From NCBI GenBank assembly GCA_023105745.1, contig JALGQZ010000002.1, positions 45,978,497-46,042,496 of the forward strand: a stretch of DNA of 64,000 bases. The letters run 5' to 3'. The notes below the pieces were generated by a model. The model worked only from the letters and a program-made list of their open reading frames with translations, had not been told where the DNA came from and did no database searches. Below, piece by piece: positions 12,390 to 21,762 of this stretch. The position numbers and the translations under genes are program-made. This DNA is from Austropuccinia psidii. Lineage: Eukaryota; Basidiomycota; Pucciniomycetes; Pucciniales; Sphaerophragmiaceae. The stretch's first letter is position 1; each line of letters starts with the position of its first letter.

Positions 12390-13789
12390 TACCCAAGAAG
12401 GAGTGAAATGAACCCCTTTAAACTTTATTAAACAAAATAAAAGTATAACAAGGCCACAAAACCAGATATCAGAGCCTGAAAAGGTGAGTTTTTGTTTACA
12501 TGTAACCATTCAAAAGAGGAAACCTTCCCCTTTCAGAGAGTATCATTCTCATAACCAAACAATAAAAATCTTTCAAGTTATTAAGGCTGTAAACTCTCTC
12601 TGAGCATAAACCTTAATCTTCACCTCTCATCTAAAATATATATTTCTGATGACAGATATTTCATGTATTTTCTGCTTCTAAAGCTATTAATGAGGGCTAG
12701 TAATTGGTACCAGCTCCAATACTTTAGCACCACTGGATTAGAAATTACCACAAAAATAATATCTGAACAACTTGGAGAAATAATAGCATTTTTCAACTTT
12801 CCTTATAGCTTACACAGTTTTGATGAGAAACAGGTCAAGTAGAATAAATTCTGAAGGAGCTAAAGCAGGCATACATAGAAAATTAAGCTTTATTTTTATA
12901 TATTAAATAGACCAAAAGCTATTGGTAACTTCTTTCAAAAGACCAATAATTCTATTTTTCAACCAATTAAAAGTAATCTTAACTGGTATATCTGTGGAAT
13001 ACTTAATGAAAACCAGAAAATGAGCAGCCATCATGTAAATATTGCTTTTACCTACAGTTTGAGCTACTTTGAATCTCTTTATCTTGAAAACTAACAAAGC
13101 TATTAAGGATTTAAGGTTATACTCCCACACCAAGTGGTGTTGTGGGATACTATCCCATACAATTGAGCTATGAGATTTCGAACCCATTCAATTGAGGTTT
13201 TGAATTGATTACTAGGAGCCTTATGTATAAAATTCCCCCAGATGTAATTCTTACATCATTGGCCACATGCTGACTTTTAGAATGCACCTAAAACTTCCAT
13301 TGGTGAAAATATATAACTTGTTAAGGCCTAAAAGGGTGAGATGTGTCTCCAGAAAAACATCTGGAATACAATACAGGTACTATTTGTTGTGTTAATCTAC
13401 AAAAAAACAACATCAGGGAAAATCTTCACTCTCTCAAAATGGAAATAGGTGGAAAGCTCCTTTCCGCACCGATGTCAAATAAAAGGAGGATTTTCCCCCA
13501 GAAAAAAAATCCCATCATATTTTCAGGTTATTCTTATGTGGTTTTACTTTCTTACAGAGCCCTAATACCTAGAATATATCATATAAGCTTATAAGCTCAA
13601 CTTTTTTAGTACTAATCATAGTGATCTAATGGATAAACATTGAAACCAGGAATTTCGACAGACTCATCGCTAATGTTTCTTGATAGTAGAGTCCTTTAAT
13701 CTTATTATTTTACTATTATTACATCTTAGAGTCATATTTAAAGCTTTTGATTACTGTCTTATAGCTTCTAAATAAACTCAAAAATTACA
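12390..13789 (+). repeat. 5' LTR of the old chromovirus (approximate start)
   Basis: This matches, in order, landmarks of the two solo LTRs at 42444-43858 and 55522-56923: AAGAGGAAACCT, GAGCATAAACCTTAATCTTC followed by ACCTCTCATCT, the GGTACCAGC block, GGGATACTATCCCATA, ATTGGTGAAAA, ATCTTCACT, and AGTCATATTTAAAGCTTT near the end. It ends in ATTACA at 13789, directly before a PBS-like sequence. The start is estimated from the spacing in the solo copies and has no clear TG or target duplication. Divergence is much higher than between the solo copies. Confidence 0.55.
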
Positions 13790-13812
13790 TTTTGGGGTCC
13801 TCACCATGGATT
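13790..13812 (+). other. Putative primer-binding site of the old chromovirus
   Basis: TTTTGGGGTCCTCACCATGG follows the LTR end directly and resembles TTTGTGGGCCCAGCCGTGAT at the same place in the intact element. Both contain a TGG/GGG run expected of a sequence pairing with a tRNA 3' CCA end. I do not name the tRNA. Confidence 0.45.
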
Positions 13813-13920
13813 TAACCTATTTTGGATTCAAATACTGCAGTTTGGAAGATACCATTCCTGAAGGAGAGAAAGTTTTCATTTTGGATATTCTCGGTGTTTT
13901 TAATCTTCTTATTTTATCCC

Positions 13921-13939
13921 TATATATATATATATATAT
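13921..13939. repeat. (TA)n microsatellite
   Basis: About nine and a half uninterrupted TA units in the non-coding leader of the old chromovirus. Confidence 0.75.
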
Positions 13940-14144
13940 TTATTATTTTTCCTTTTACATTAAAATAATGATAATATAAATATAATATAATATCATTTTA
14001 AATAATACCCAATAGAGAACTATTTTTTTGTAATTCATTATGTTCTAATTTGTAATATTGATAATTTGAAATCCCACTAAGCTTTTCTACTTGAAAGATG
14101 TTTTTTATATAAATTATATTATTAAAGCTAAGATTAATGAATCG

Positions 14145-14660
14145 AAATATTTCTTTCATTTCTAAGGTCAAACCTGATAGGTACAATTTTGAAAGGCATT
14201 TTTTATATTTAAAATTTATTCTGAGGTTGAAAAAGAGCTTGAAATATATTTTTCTTCATCTTTGATGTGAAAATTGATAAGGTCAAATTTTAAGTCATTT
14301 TTTATGTTTAGAATTTATTCTAAGCTCCAAATAATAACTCAATATATCTTTATTCATTTTTTGAAGTGAAACCTGATAATTTTCTTAGCTAATTTTAATA
14401 GTTAAAACTTATCTTTGAATATCAGAATTTCTTTTGAGTTGTAGGAAATAGCTGAAAATATACTCTTTTGTCTATTTTTGACATAGGAAACTTATATTTT
14501 TAACTCTTTCAAGTAATTTTCATATTTTCAATTGAATTTAAGCTCAAAGTAATAGCTTGAAACCTATTTCTATCCATTTGTTTGGTGTAAAAGCTGAAAA
14601 ATTCCAAAGTTTAAAGTAAATTTTATATTGAAAATCAAGCTTTAAACATTGAAGTATGTT
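14145..14660. repeat. Degenerate ~100-bp tandem repeat, about five units
   Basis: Units begin near 14145, 14241, 14341, 14451 and 14549. Each starts with GAAATAT(A)TTT(C/T)TTTC-like sequence and a TTTGATGTGAAA/TTTGAAGTGAAA-like motif, then a TTTTTATATTTAAAATTTATT-like block, and ends with an AGCTC/AGCTTG tail. The array lies in the unusually long leader between the PBS and gag of the old chromovirus. No reading frame persists through it. Confidence 0.55.
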
Positions 14661-15389
14661 TCAAGCTATAATTAATAATTTTAAATTAATTATCATTCTT
14701 CCTTGGCATTGGAAATTGATAGTTACAGTTTTTAAAGTCACAAAAATATCTTCTTCCTTTTCTTTGCCATGGGACAACAGAAAAATCTAGTAAACTGACT
14801 TTGGACTTATACCTTACTGCCTTATAGTGAGAGAAAGCTTATTCCCACTTTAAAATAAGTCACATGGAAACCCCTTTTTTAAACCTTCTGAACCCACATC
14901 ACATGTGCAGAGGAATAAAAGCAATAGTAATAGTGAATTCCTCATCAATAATAAGAAGTGGACACCTATGGATATTCAAATGGCCAAAAGACCCAGGAAC
15001 ACAACTGCAGGAAAACAACTCTGATTATTTTTGATGATAAAATTACCATTATTAATTTTTTTTAACCTCTCAAGGCCAATTTTTCAAATCATTATAACAT
15101 GAGTTTGCACTAGCCACAGTAAAGGGTAAATACCCTTTGAAATAAAGCTTTCCACTGCCTTAATTAAACTGATTAAGATATCCCCGGCACCTCACAGAGA
15201 ATTTAGATCACCAAGGAAACAACCAGGAGCAATAGCCAGATCTGGAAGAGGAAGAATATCTTGTAATGGAAAAAGTTACCAAAGATGAAAAACTTTGGGA
15301 GAAACTTTCCCAGCCAGGCCATTTCACCTCACCTTAAACAGAGGTTTCAACCAGAAGATTGGAAAGACCTGGCCCAAGTTCTTCAAATC

Positions 15390-16310
15390 CACAAACTACT
15401 TTGAAAAATGTTCCGATGGATAATGGAGAGCAAAATTTTCAGATCTTGAGCCCAATTGGCATAAGCTGGAATAATCACCCATGAGATATGTGTCAGAGAT
15501 ATTAATGACTTGAATGGAATTGAAACAAAGAGTCAATGGATGAATCCCCATTAGAAAGCCCAAATGATTGTATGAGAGAGAATACATAATCAAAGAGAAT
15601 AAGGAATTAATTCAATCCATAGAAAAAAGGTGTAAAAAGAAAATGTTTATTCAGGAAGGTACACTTGTGGAAAAATAAAACCAAAATTTACCAGCCATGC
15701 ACCAATAAGGAGCCCACAAACCAGCGGTGGGTTCCTTCAAAACTCCCATTCTTCTAAAAAAAGGGGAAGAGGAGAAGAACAAAACCCCCTTCAAAAAAAG
15801 GAATAAGTATAAAGATACACTAATGAAGAAACCTATGGCATTAGTACAAGAGGTATCTGAAAACAAGAAGTCATTTTACTTACAAATGCTCTAAATAGTA
15901 CAGATACTCTTGACCCTCTATTCCTTCATAGTAATACTGAAATCCCAAACTGTATTAAACCAGCCACAGAGAGATCCATAATTGATATGGTTAGTAAACC
16001 TTTATTGTTCAATATAGCTAAGCTAATTGAATGGAAATTATTGAAAAGAATGTGAAATAACGTGAATGGGGAAAATGCCTGAGAACCAAATAATTTGAAA
16101 GGCTAGAATTGAACTCCAAAATAATATGTTTAGAGCTTGAAGTGACTAATGGAAAACATAACCAGCGCTTCGAGGAGCAGCACCAATCCAAGAGAGAAAT
16201 CAGGAATCTCCAGAACCAACTGTATGAAAATTACAACGATTTCAATCAACTTTTTCAGGTAATGGAGCTCAATAATTCAAATATTCAACAGCATACTGCT
16301 ATTTAGGGAC
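15390..16310 (+). pseudogene. Gag N-terminal region remnant (old chromovirus)
   Basis: Short fragments in shifting frames resemble the variable N-terminal part of rust Ty3/gypsy Gag: PMDNGEQNFQ near 15412, a Ser/Pro-rich piece near 15690, and a charged, probably coiled-coil stretch HNQRFEEQHQSKREIRNLQ at 16157-16213. The longest open piece is 16109-16306. Stops and indels separate the pieces, so no product is expected. The assignment rests on order relative to the recognisable Gag domain and on remembered family resemblance. Confidence 0.5.
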
Positions 16311-17190
16311 TTCCCAAAACTAGAAACCCTCTTGGTACTAACCAAGAGGACAGAGTTTGCAGACTATATGAATATGACATTAAGCCAGACAATGTTTACA
16401 AAGAAGGAGAATGAATAATCTACTCTGACAGATAAGCCCACAAAAAAATCTCAGAAGTGGCCTATTGGACTAAATTCTGAGGTACAGGAGAGTACAGCCA
16501 CATGGAGCATATTGACTACATTGATAGTCTACTCATTGATTTGCCTAGTATTTGTGATTACTGGATTAATTTCAGGTATAAAACATCCTTCAAAAATCAT
16601 TCCAATATATGGTACAGTTAAATAAGTCAAACCCAAGGAAAAAACCTTGTTCTTGGTGGAACACCCAAATTATCTAGAGGTACAGTAATGCCACCTGGGT
16701 ATGTAAAAAGACAATTTCTTTTGACAATGACATATAAATAGGGGAGAAACATTAATTTGAGTGGTGTTTGAGGAAATACAAAACTCTGAAAGCTATTGAG
16801 CCCCCCATTACAAAAGATGAGGAACCACAAAATACTGGAAAACCTGCAAGGAGACTTGAATAATTAAGTGAAATGCAGTTTCACAAATGGGGTAACCTGG
16901 ATGATATTTCAAAAGCCTTACAAGAAGTAAAGAGAATGGCTTCAATAGTAAAGTACCTTCAGGTATAAGCCTATGTTAGTCCCAGATACAAGGGGGTAGA
17001 TGCTTAAAGAAAGAAGTAATGTGTGCCATACTTGTGGAAGATCAGACCTCTATGCGAATAAGTTCCCAAAACCCAAAGAAATCTATGTCATAGATGAAGA
17101 GAAATCTGACTCTGATAGCATGAGGAATGGCCAAAGGGATCAATCACACAGTGAATATGTAAATTCAGAAGAATACATACTATGAAATTA
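16311..17190 (+). pseudogene. Gag domain and broken zinc knuckle (old chromovirus)
   Basis: GTGEYSHMEHIDYIDSLLID, encoded near 16481-16540, corresponds to the [20 protein letters not shown] motif that opens the Gag domain of the intact element. Downstream, CHTCGRSDLYANKFPK near 17027-17074 aligns with the CCHC zinc knuckle [16 protein letters not shown] of the intact element, but the third and fourth ligands are lost (His to Leu, Cys to Phe). An acidic tail EEKSDSDS follows, as in related elements. The open piece 17000-17185 contains the knuckle. Stops are frequent elsewhere. This is a non-functional fossil. Confidence 0.65.
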
Positions 17191-17299
17191 AAAGGAAACC
17201 TCCTTGTAAATACAAGACATACAGCTTTAATATGGCATCCCACAGGAAGCTACTGATGAAACACTCAATAGCCACACTAATAGTTCTCATCAATTTGTA

Positions 17300-17972
17300 A
17301 TTAAGCCTACCAAGGGAATGGGACACATTAATGGAACCACATCAAAGCTTCCATTGCTTATTGATTGAAAGAAAAATTCACTTATTACCTAAACAGGAGC
17401 AGGATTCTTTGTGGTGACTAGGAACTGCTTGGATAATAATTTTCCCGAGTGGGGACCAAAATTTCAATTCACTAAAGCTAAGAACTCTACTGTTGCATAA
17501 GGAAAGATGAATCCACTTGGGGAAATTGCCAATAAATTAATTACAATTTATAGGAAAGGGAATATTAGAATTGAATCAGAATTTTTACTGCTTGAAACTG
17601 AACACGTCAGAGGTATTATACTAGGAACATGATACCAGAGTATGCATGGTATAGACATCTGTCATAATATAAGCAGGCACCTGTAATTTGGGACAGAAAA
17701 AGAGAAAAAAAACTATCTGATGTTGCCATACTACAGAGCCCAATAGGACTCACCTTTGATACTCTCTTAGAGTATCTTGAAGAAGCTCAATATGGAACCT
17801 TAATCACACCAAAGCAAAATTTTGAGCTACTGAGAGTTCTTAGAAGTCAAAGGAGTGCATTCTCATTTGGTAATGAACCCCTAGGGGGAATTAAAGTCTA
17901 TGACATAGAGCTATCTGTTGTTTTAGAAATACCTTACCCACCCATGCTAAGGAAACCCCCCTATCCAGAAAG
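17300..17972 (+). pseudogene. Protease and start of RT remnant (old chromovirus)
   Basis: Fragments include GMGHINGTTSKLPLLID (near 17310-17365), TGAGFFVVTRNCLDNNFPEW (near 17394-17453), EHVRGIILGT (near 17601-17630), then FGNEPLGGIK, and IPYPPMLRKPPYPE just before 17972. These match, in order, the aspartic protease and the linker that begins the RT domain of Ty3/gypsy Pol. The catalytic Asp-containing LID is separated from TGA by an insertion. The reading breaks at 17972, where the younger element is inserted, and resumes at 28052. Confidence 0.65.
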
Positions 17973-18436
17973 TGTGAGCCTTAGAGGTAATTTCATATAC
18001 CCAAAAGACCACAAAATACAAAAATAACATATTAATATAAATAAAATAAATTTATTTATATTATTAAAACAAAATTAAAATATAAATATAAAATTATATT
18101 AAAAATAAAAAATTAATTACAATTTAAGAATAAAAATACATTAAATTTTGTAAGTATAAAATTACATTTATACTTGAAAAAATTAAGTAAAAATGAAAAT
18201 TTAACAAAATTGTGAATAAATAAATAAATTTGGAAAAAAGTTAAATAAAAATTATTATAACTTTTTATTCAATAAATAAACACATAAAAATTATTTCACC
18301 ATTGGATTCCTCATAAAAAATCAGGTGGGGTCACCTCTGAGTGAAATTCTTGTAACTCAACTCTAAATAAGCTTAAATTAAGTTTTTAGTATTTTCAATA
18401 CAAAAGTTGAAAATCCCCAAAACCTTAATTTAATTC

Positions 18437-18543
18437 ACACCACATGTGGTGTTAACCATCAATTTTTGTGTTAAAATTGAGGTGTTGTGTTTAGCTTAGA
18501 AGTTATGAGGAATTGAAGTATTTTCAATTGAATTCAATTGAAA
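18437..18543. repeat. Palindrome cluster in LTR U3
   Basis: ACACCACATGTGGTGT (18437-18452) is a perfect 16-bp palindrome. 18522-18543 is a perfect 22-bp palindrome built of TTTCAATTGAA and its complement. Both are preserved in the 3' LTR (26688-26703 and 26773-26794) although the sequence between them has several changes. Palindromes in U3 often bind dimeric transcription factors; CACATGTG contains an E-box core. The function is inferred. Confidence 0.6.
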
Positions 18544-19173
18544 TGTCAAAATGTGCGCATGTATTACATAAGTGAACTTTGATTTACATATTAGGTGTCA
18601 ATTATTACTGTATTGTACTGTACAATTGAATTGAATTACATATGTAAATTATAAGTATAATACATGATGAAGAATTAAAGGAAAAATAAATTGGAAAGAT
18701 TAAATTTGGGGGGGAAAAGGAACTCCAGCTCTAAGGGGGAGCTAGACCCCCAAATTCCTTGCTATCAGGCATGGGATGTCAAAATTCACGCAAAAGTTCA
18801 TCACTTTTGGCCTGGAATTGAGTTACAGGGTCTGTGGACTCAATTGATGATGAGGTTTTGATACCAACTGGGGTAGTTTTAGCTGTTGCCAAGAGGTTAA
18901 AACTACCCTTAAGATGAAACAATCATAGTAAAAACAGTTTTAACTGGTTTCTACGCCTCTGACACACATTCTGACGTGTTTTGAAGGCTCTATGTCTGGT
19001 ATTGCTATAGTAATGGCTGATTTAAGGGTCTAAAATGGCTAAAAATGGCTTAAACCAGCCCTTTTTGGTCTAAACCAGGGTTCAATGATGCCATAATTGG
19101 CTTTTCTGTTGTCAGAATTTTTTTCACGACTGACAAGAGTAAATTTTACTTTTGGAGTAAGAGAATTGATGGC

Positions 19174-19180
19174 TATAAAA
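19174..19180 (+). promoter_or_regulatory. TATA box of the 5' LTR
   Basis: GGCTATAAAAGAATG followed by a pyrimidine-rich CTTCTTTGCCCCACTTTTTT stretch has the layout of an LTR core promoter at the U3/R junction. The same motif is kept in the 3' LTR at 27425-27431. Confidence 0.6.
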
Positions 19181-19800
19181 GAATGTCTTCTTTGCCCCAC
19201 TTTTTTCTTCATGTTAGAATTTTTTCCTTTTATTAATTAGTTTAAACACTGTTAAACCAATCAATCAAAGATTCCAACCACAATTTTTGAATCATTTTAA
19301 TCCTTTTAACCATGTGAAAAAATCATTATAATCATTGTTTGTAACTCTTATAATCATTTTTACCCCTGAACCACCCCAAAAGTGAATTAAAGCATCTTTC
19401 ATCACTGTAAACTTTGTCACTTTGTTTCCAAATTCACCCTGGTCACTTTTGGGCGTGTTTTCACTTTAATATTTCTTTTTAAAGACTTTGTTCTTTAATT
19501 AATTGCTTGCAGCTCTTTGCTCAATTAATTCCAATTGAAATTGCTCTTGAAGAAATTTCTTTTGTAGCCTTAAAATATCTCTTGTAGAGTATTTTTTGGA
19601 TAAATTTTTATTGTTGGTAAAACAATAAGTTTTTATAATATTATTGTTTTATACTAATAAAGTTATAAACAATAAAATTGGCGTGTTTTCTCTTAAAAAT
19701 AATATTTCATACTATTTTTAACTGAATTTTACCTTATACAAATTTTGAGGACAGGAAAAGTACTTGATTTTTAATCAAAGTTTCATATCCACACCTTACA

Positions 19801-19820
19801 TTTGTGGGCCCAGCCGTGAT
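19801..19820 (+). other. Primer-binding site
   Basis: TTTGTGGGCCCAGCCGTGAT lies immediately after the 5' LTR, where the minus-strand primer tRNA anneals. TGGGCCCAGCC would pair with a tRNA 3' end carrying C73-CCA. The specific tRNA is not identified. Confidence 0.6.
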
Positions 19821-20025
19821 ATTTTACCTGTGACATATTTTTTTTACTCTTTTTAAATCTTTTTTCTTATATTGAAAAATTTAAAAACATATAAAAAATA
19901 CTTATAATTCAAAAAATCCATAAAAAAATATTTTTTTTTCATATTATAAGTGAGGCTTATATTTTTATTTCCTTTTTGAAATAACCTTTTTTTACTTAAT
20001 TAATTGGCTTTTTCATTAATTTTAG

Positions 20026-20938
20026 TGTCTGACAACGTGTTAAGACAAGAAAACATTGAAACAGCCTCAACAGTCACCAGCATTGTTCCTGCAAGCACTA
20101 TTAACTCAGACCATAATAGTACTGTCATTGTGACTCAAAATAATCAACCTGAACCAATATCTTCTGAATTGATTAACTTGGACATAAGTAATACTCTTCA
20201 GAAAGCTAAGAATTTGGCCAATAGTAAGTTTTTTGACGTAAAAATACTATTTTAAGCCTTTTTAAACCATAATTATGCCTTCAACCAGGTCAGGAGCCAG
20301 CTACAACCCCTCAAGCAGCTCCCAAAAAGGTAATAGACGTGATTATGGCAGAGGCCAATCAGGTACAGAAGGAAAAGGGTCAGTTGATGACTTCCAAACA
20401 ACTAAATTGGGTCATTCTGAAGCTGATAATACTATTTCACCTTCAAAAAGAGCTGACACCGCCACAACAAGCCTCTGTGGACATATACAAAGCCAGCCAC
20501 AGTGCATACAACAATGCACTTCAGCTAAAGGAGTACCAGATCCTTGCAGACCTGTGGAAGAATTGCATGAATTCTTACCTGACTGTGAGAAAATTCCTGG
20601 GCCATCCCAACACTTGCAAATTGCTCAATGGATGGCATCCATTGATGGAGAAGAAAAACATGATGCTTTTGACAATAGAATGGAGGAAAAACAACCCTCC
20701 ACCACCCAAACCAGTGCCAAAAACAGCCCCAGTGGCCAGAAGCGACAATTCCAACGTGAAAAAGCAGCCACAAGCTCCAAACAAGGGCAAAGGGAAAGCA
20801 CCAGCCCCAAAACCTTACAGCCAAGGCTACAGGATTCCAAAGATTCAGCAGGATGCCATGGAAAATGTATTCCAGATGGCCAGAACCATGATGGAATTAC
20901 AGAAGAAGGAGGAAGCCAGATTAAGATTCCAGAAATGA
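20026..20938 (+). CDS. Spliced ORF1 overlapping gag in another frame
   Basis: Exon 20026-20223 joined to 20289-20938 gives one open frame of about 282 codons ending in a TGA at 20936. The intron is GTAAGT..CCAG (20224-20288). An AG acceptor at 20024-20025 suggests a further 5' exon, since the first exon has no ATG in frame; otherwise translation could start at ATG 20345. The protein is Gln/Asn-rich at first, then has a hydrophobic/aromatic middle (QILADLWKNCMNSYLTV), a Pro/Lys-rich linker (NNPPPPKPVPKTAPVA) and a charged C-terminal helix (MARTMMELQKKEEAR). I recognise no domain. It overlaps the Gag frame (from 20275) over about 650 nt. Unlike Gag-Pol, it has no lesion. It may be an accessory structural or nucleic-acid-binding protein, or the real Gag N-terminus; this is inference. 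Confidence 0.55.
20224..20288 (+). other. Putative 65-bp intron containing the gag start codon
   Basis: GTAAGT at 20224-20229 and CAACCAG ending at 20288 are good splice signals. Removal joins A with GT to restore a Ser codon and continues an open frame for 650 nt. Without splicing, the upstream frame ends at TAA 20253-20255, and 20 nt later ATG 20275 opens the Gag frame. Confidence 0.55.
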
Positions 20939-20967
20939 TTTCTGATATATTTGATTCCATCCCATAG
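20275..20967 (+). pseudogene. gag: Gag-Pol N-terminal segment, ends at nonsense codon
   Basis: Open from ATG 20275 (MPSTRSGASYN) to TAG at 20965-20967, 230 codons, Ser/Gln/Lys-rich with no catalytic motif. It is in the same frame as the Gag segments at 21121 and 21763, so it looks like the N-terminus of one long polyprotein frame running to 26199. After the TAG, a 1-nt deletion near 20990-20997 and a compensating 1-nt insertion near 21136-21142 shift the frame, leaving the intervening piece open in another frame. Much of the segment overlaps ORF1, and the amino-acid composition cannot tell which frame was selected. Confidence 0.5.
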
Positions 20968-21120
20968 TTGTATGATGCTATAAATGACGTGAAAAACATC
21001 TTTCTGATAAAAATGAAACCATTTGTAACAACATTAAAACAAACAACCTGAGTCTGTGCCAAATTAATGAAGCACTTATGTGTTTTGAAAAAGTTTTAAG
21101 AACAATTAGCAATTGTAATA

Positions 21121-21684
21121 ATGAAAATTCTTTCTAACAATAAAATAAATGAACAATCTGCCATTATTAAAGAATTAACAGATAAATATTCTAAATTCAA
21201 TATTGATGACATAATTGAAACAAGAATTAAACAAGCCATAAATATTATCAGGACAGATAACAAGAAAGTCCTTGATGACATTTCAAATTCATTTACTGAA
21301 GTAAAGACATATACCATTGCCTTGAAAAAGTGTTTTGATGCTTCACAAGAAGAAATATCAAAATCATCAATGAAATTGAATCAAGTCACTGCTGATAATA
21401 CAAGACAGACAGAGTTATGGCAAGAACTGACACATAAGGAAGACATGTATAAAATTGAAGTAATAAATTTAATACAAAGCTTCCAACATGAATACAGAAA
21501 TTCCCAAAGGTGTAGCAACAGTAAAATGAATGACATTGAACAAATATTGAACACCTTACCAAGAATGTCTACGCCTCGAAATCAAAATGAGGGCACAAGA
21601 ATTCCAAATCCACAAGTATTGGATCCTGATAATTCACAATTAAAAAATAAATTATCCACTTCTTTTCATAACTTGGAACCATAA
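21121..21684 (+). pseudogene. gag: Gag middle segment, coiled-coil-like
   Basis: 187 codons in the Gag-Pol frame, rich in Lys/Glu/Ile/Asn with hydrophobic residues spaced as in a coiled coil (IIKELTDKYSKFNIDD, EIINLIQSFQHEYR-like). It is probably the assembly region upstream of the conserved Gag domain. It ends at TAA 21682-21684; 13 codons later there is a second TAA (21724-21726), after which the frame continues into the conserved Gag motif [15 protein letters not shown]. Both stops look like point mutations in a once continuous frame. Confidence 0.7.
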
Positions 21685-21762
21685 ATGGGCCAAGCACTCT
21701 TGAAAGAAGTTCCAAAACTTAAATAATGGCCTCACTTCAGTGGTGAGGGAGAGTATGACCAT

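Larger units (their letters stand above)
17973..19800 (+). repeat. 5' LTR, 1,828 bp
   Basis: It begins TGTGAGCCTTAGAGG and ends CACACCTTACA. It is nearly identical to 26223-28051. It contains palindromes (18437-18452 and 18522-18543), a TATA box at 19174 and AATAAA-type sequences near 19671. The first bases TGTGAG and last TTACA match the solo LTR at 52524-54445, suggesting that one is a distant relative. Confidence 0.95.

Noticed and set aside
20525..21062. Minus-strand open frames opposite the ORF1/gag overlap
   Set aside because: They are antisense shadows of the two plus-strand frames; Trp/Phe/Cys-rich composition is typical of such shadows.
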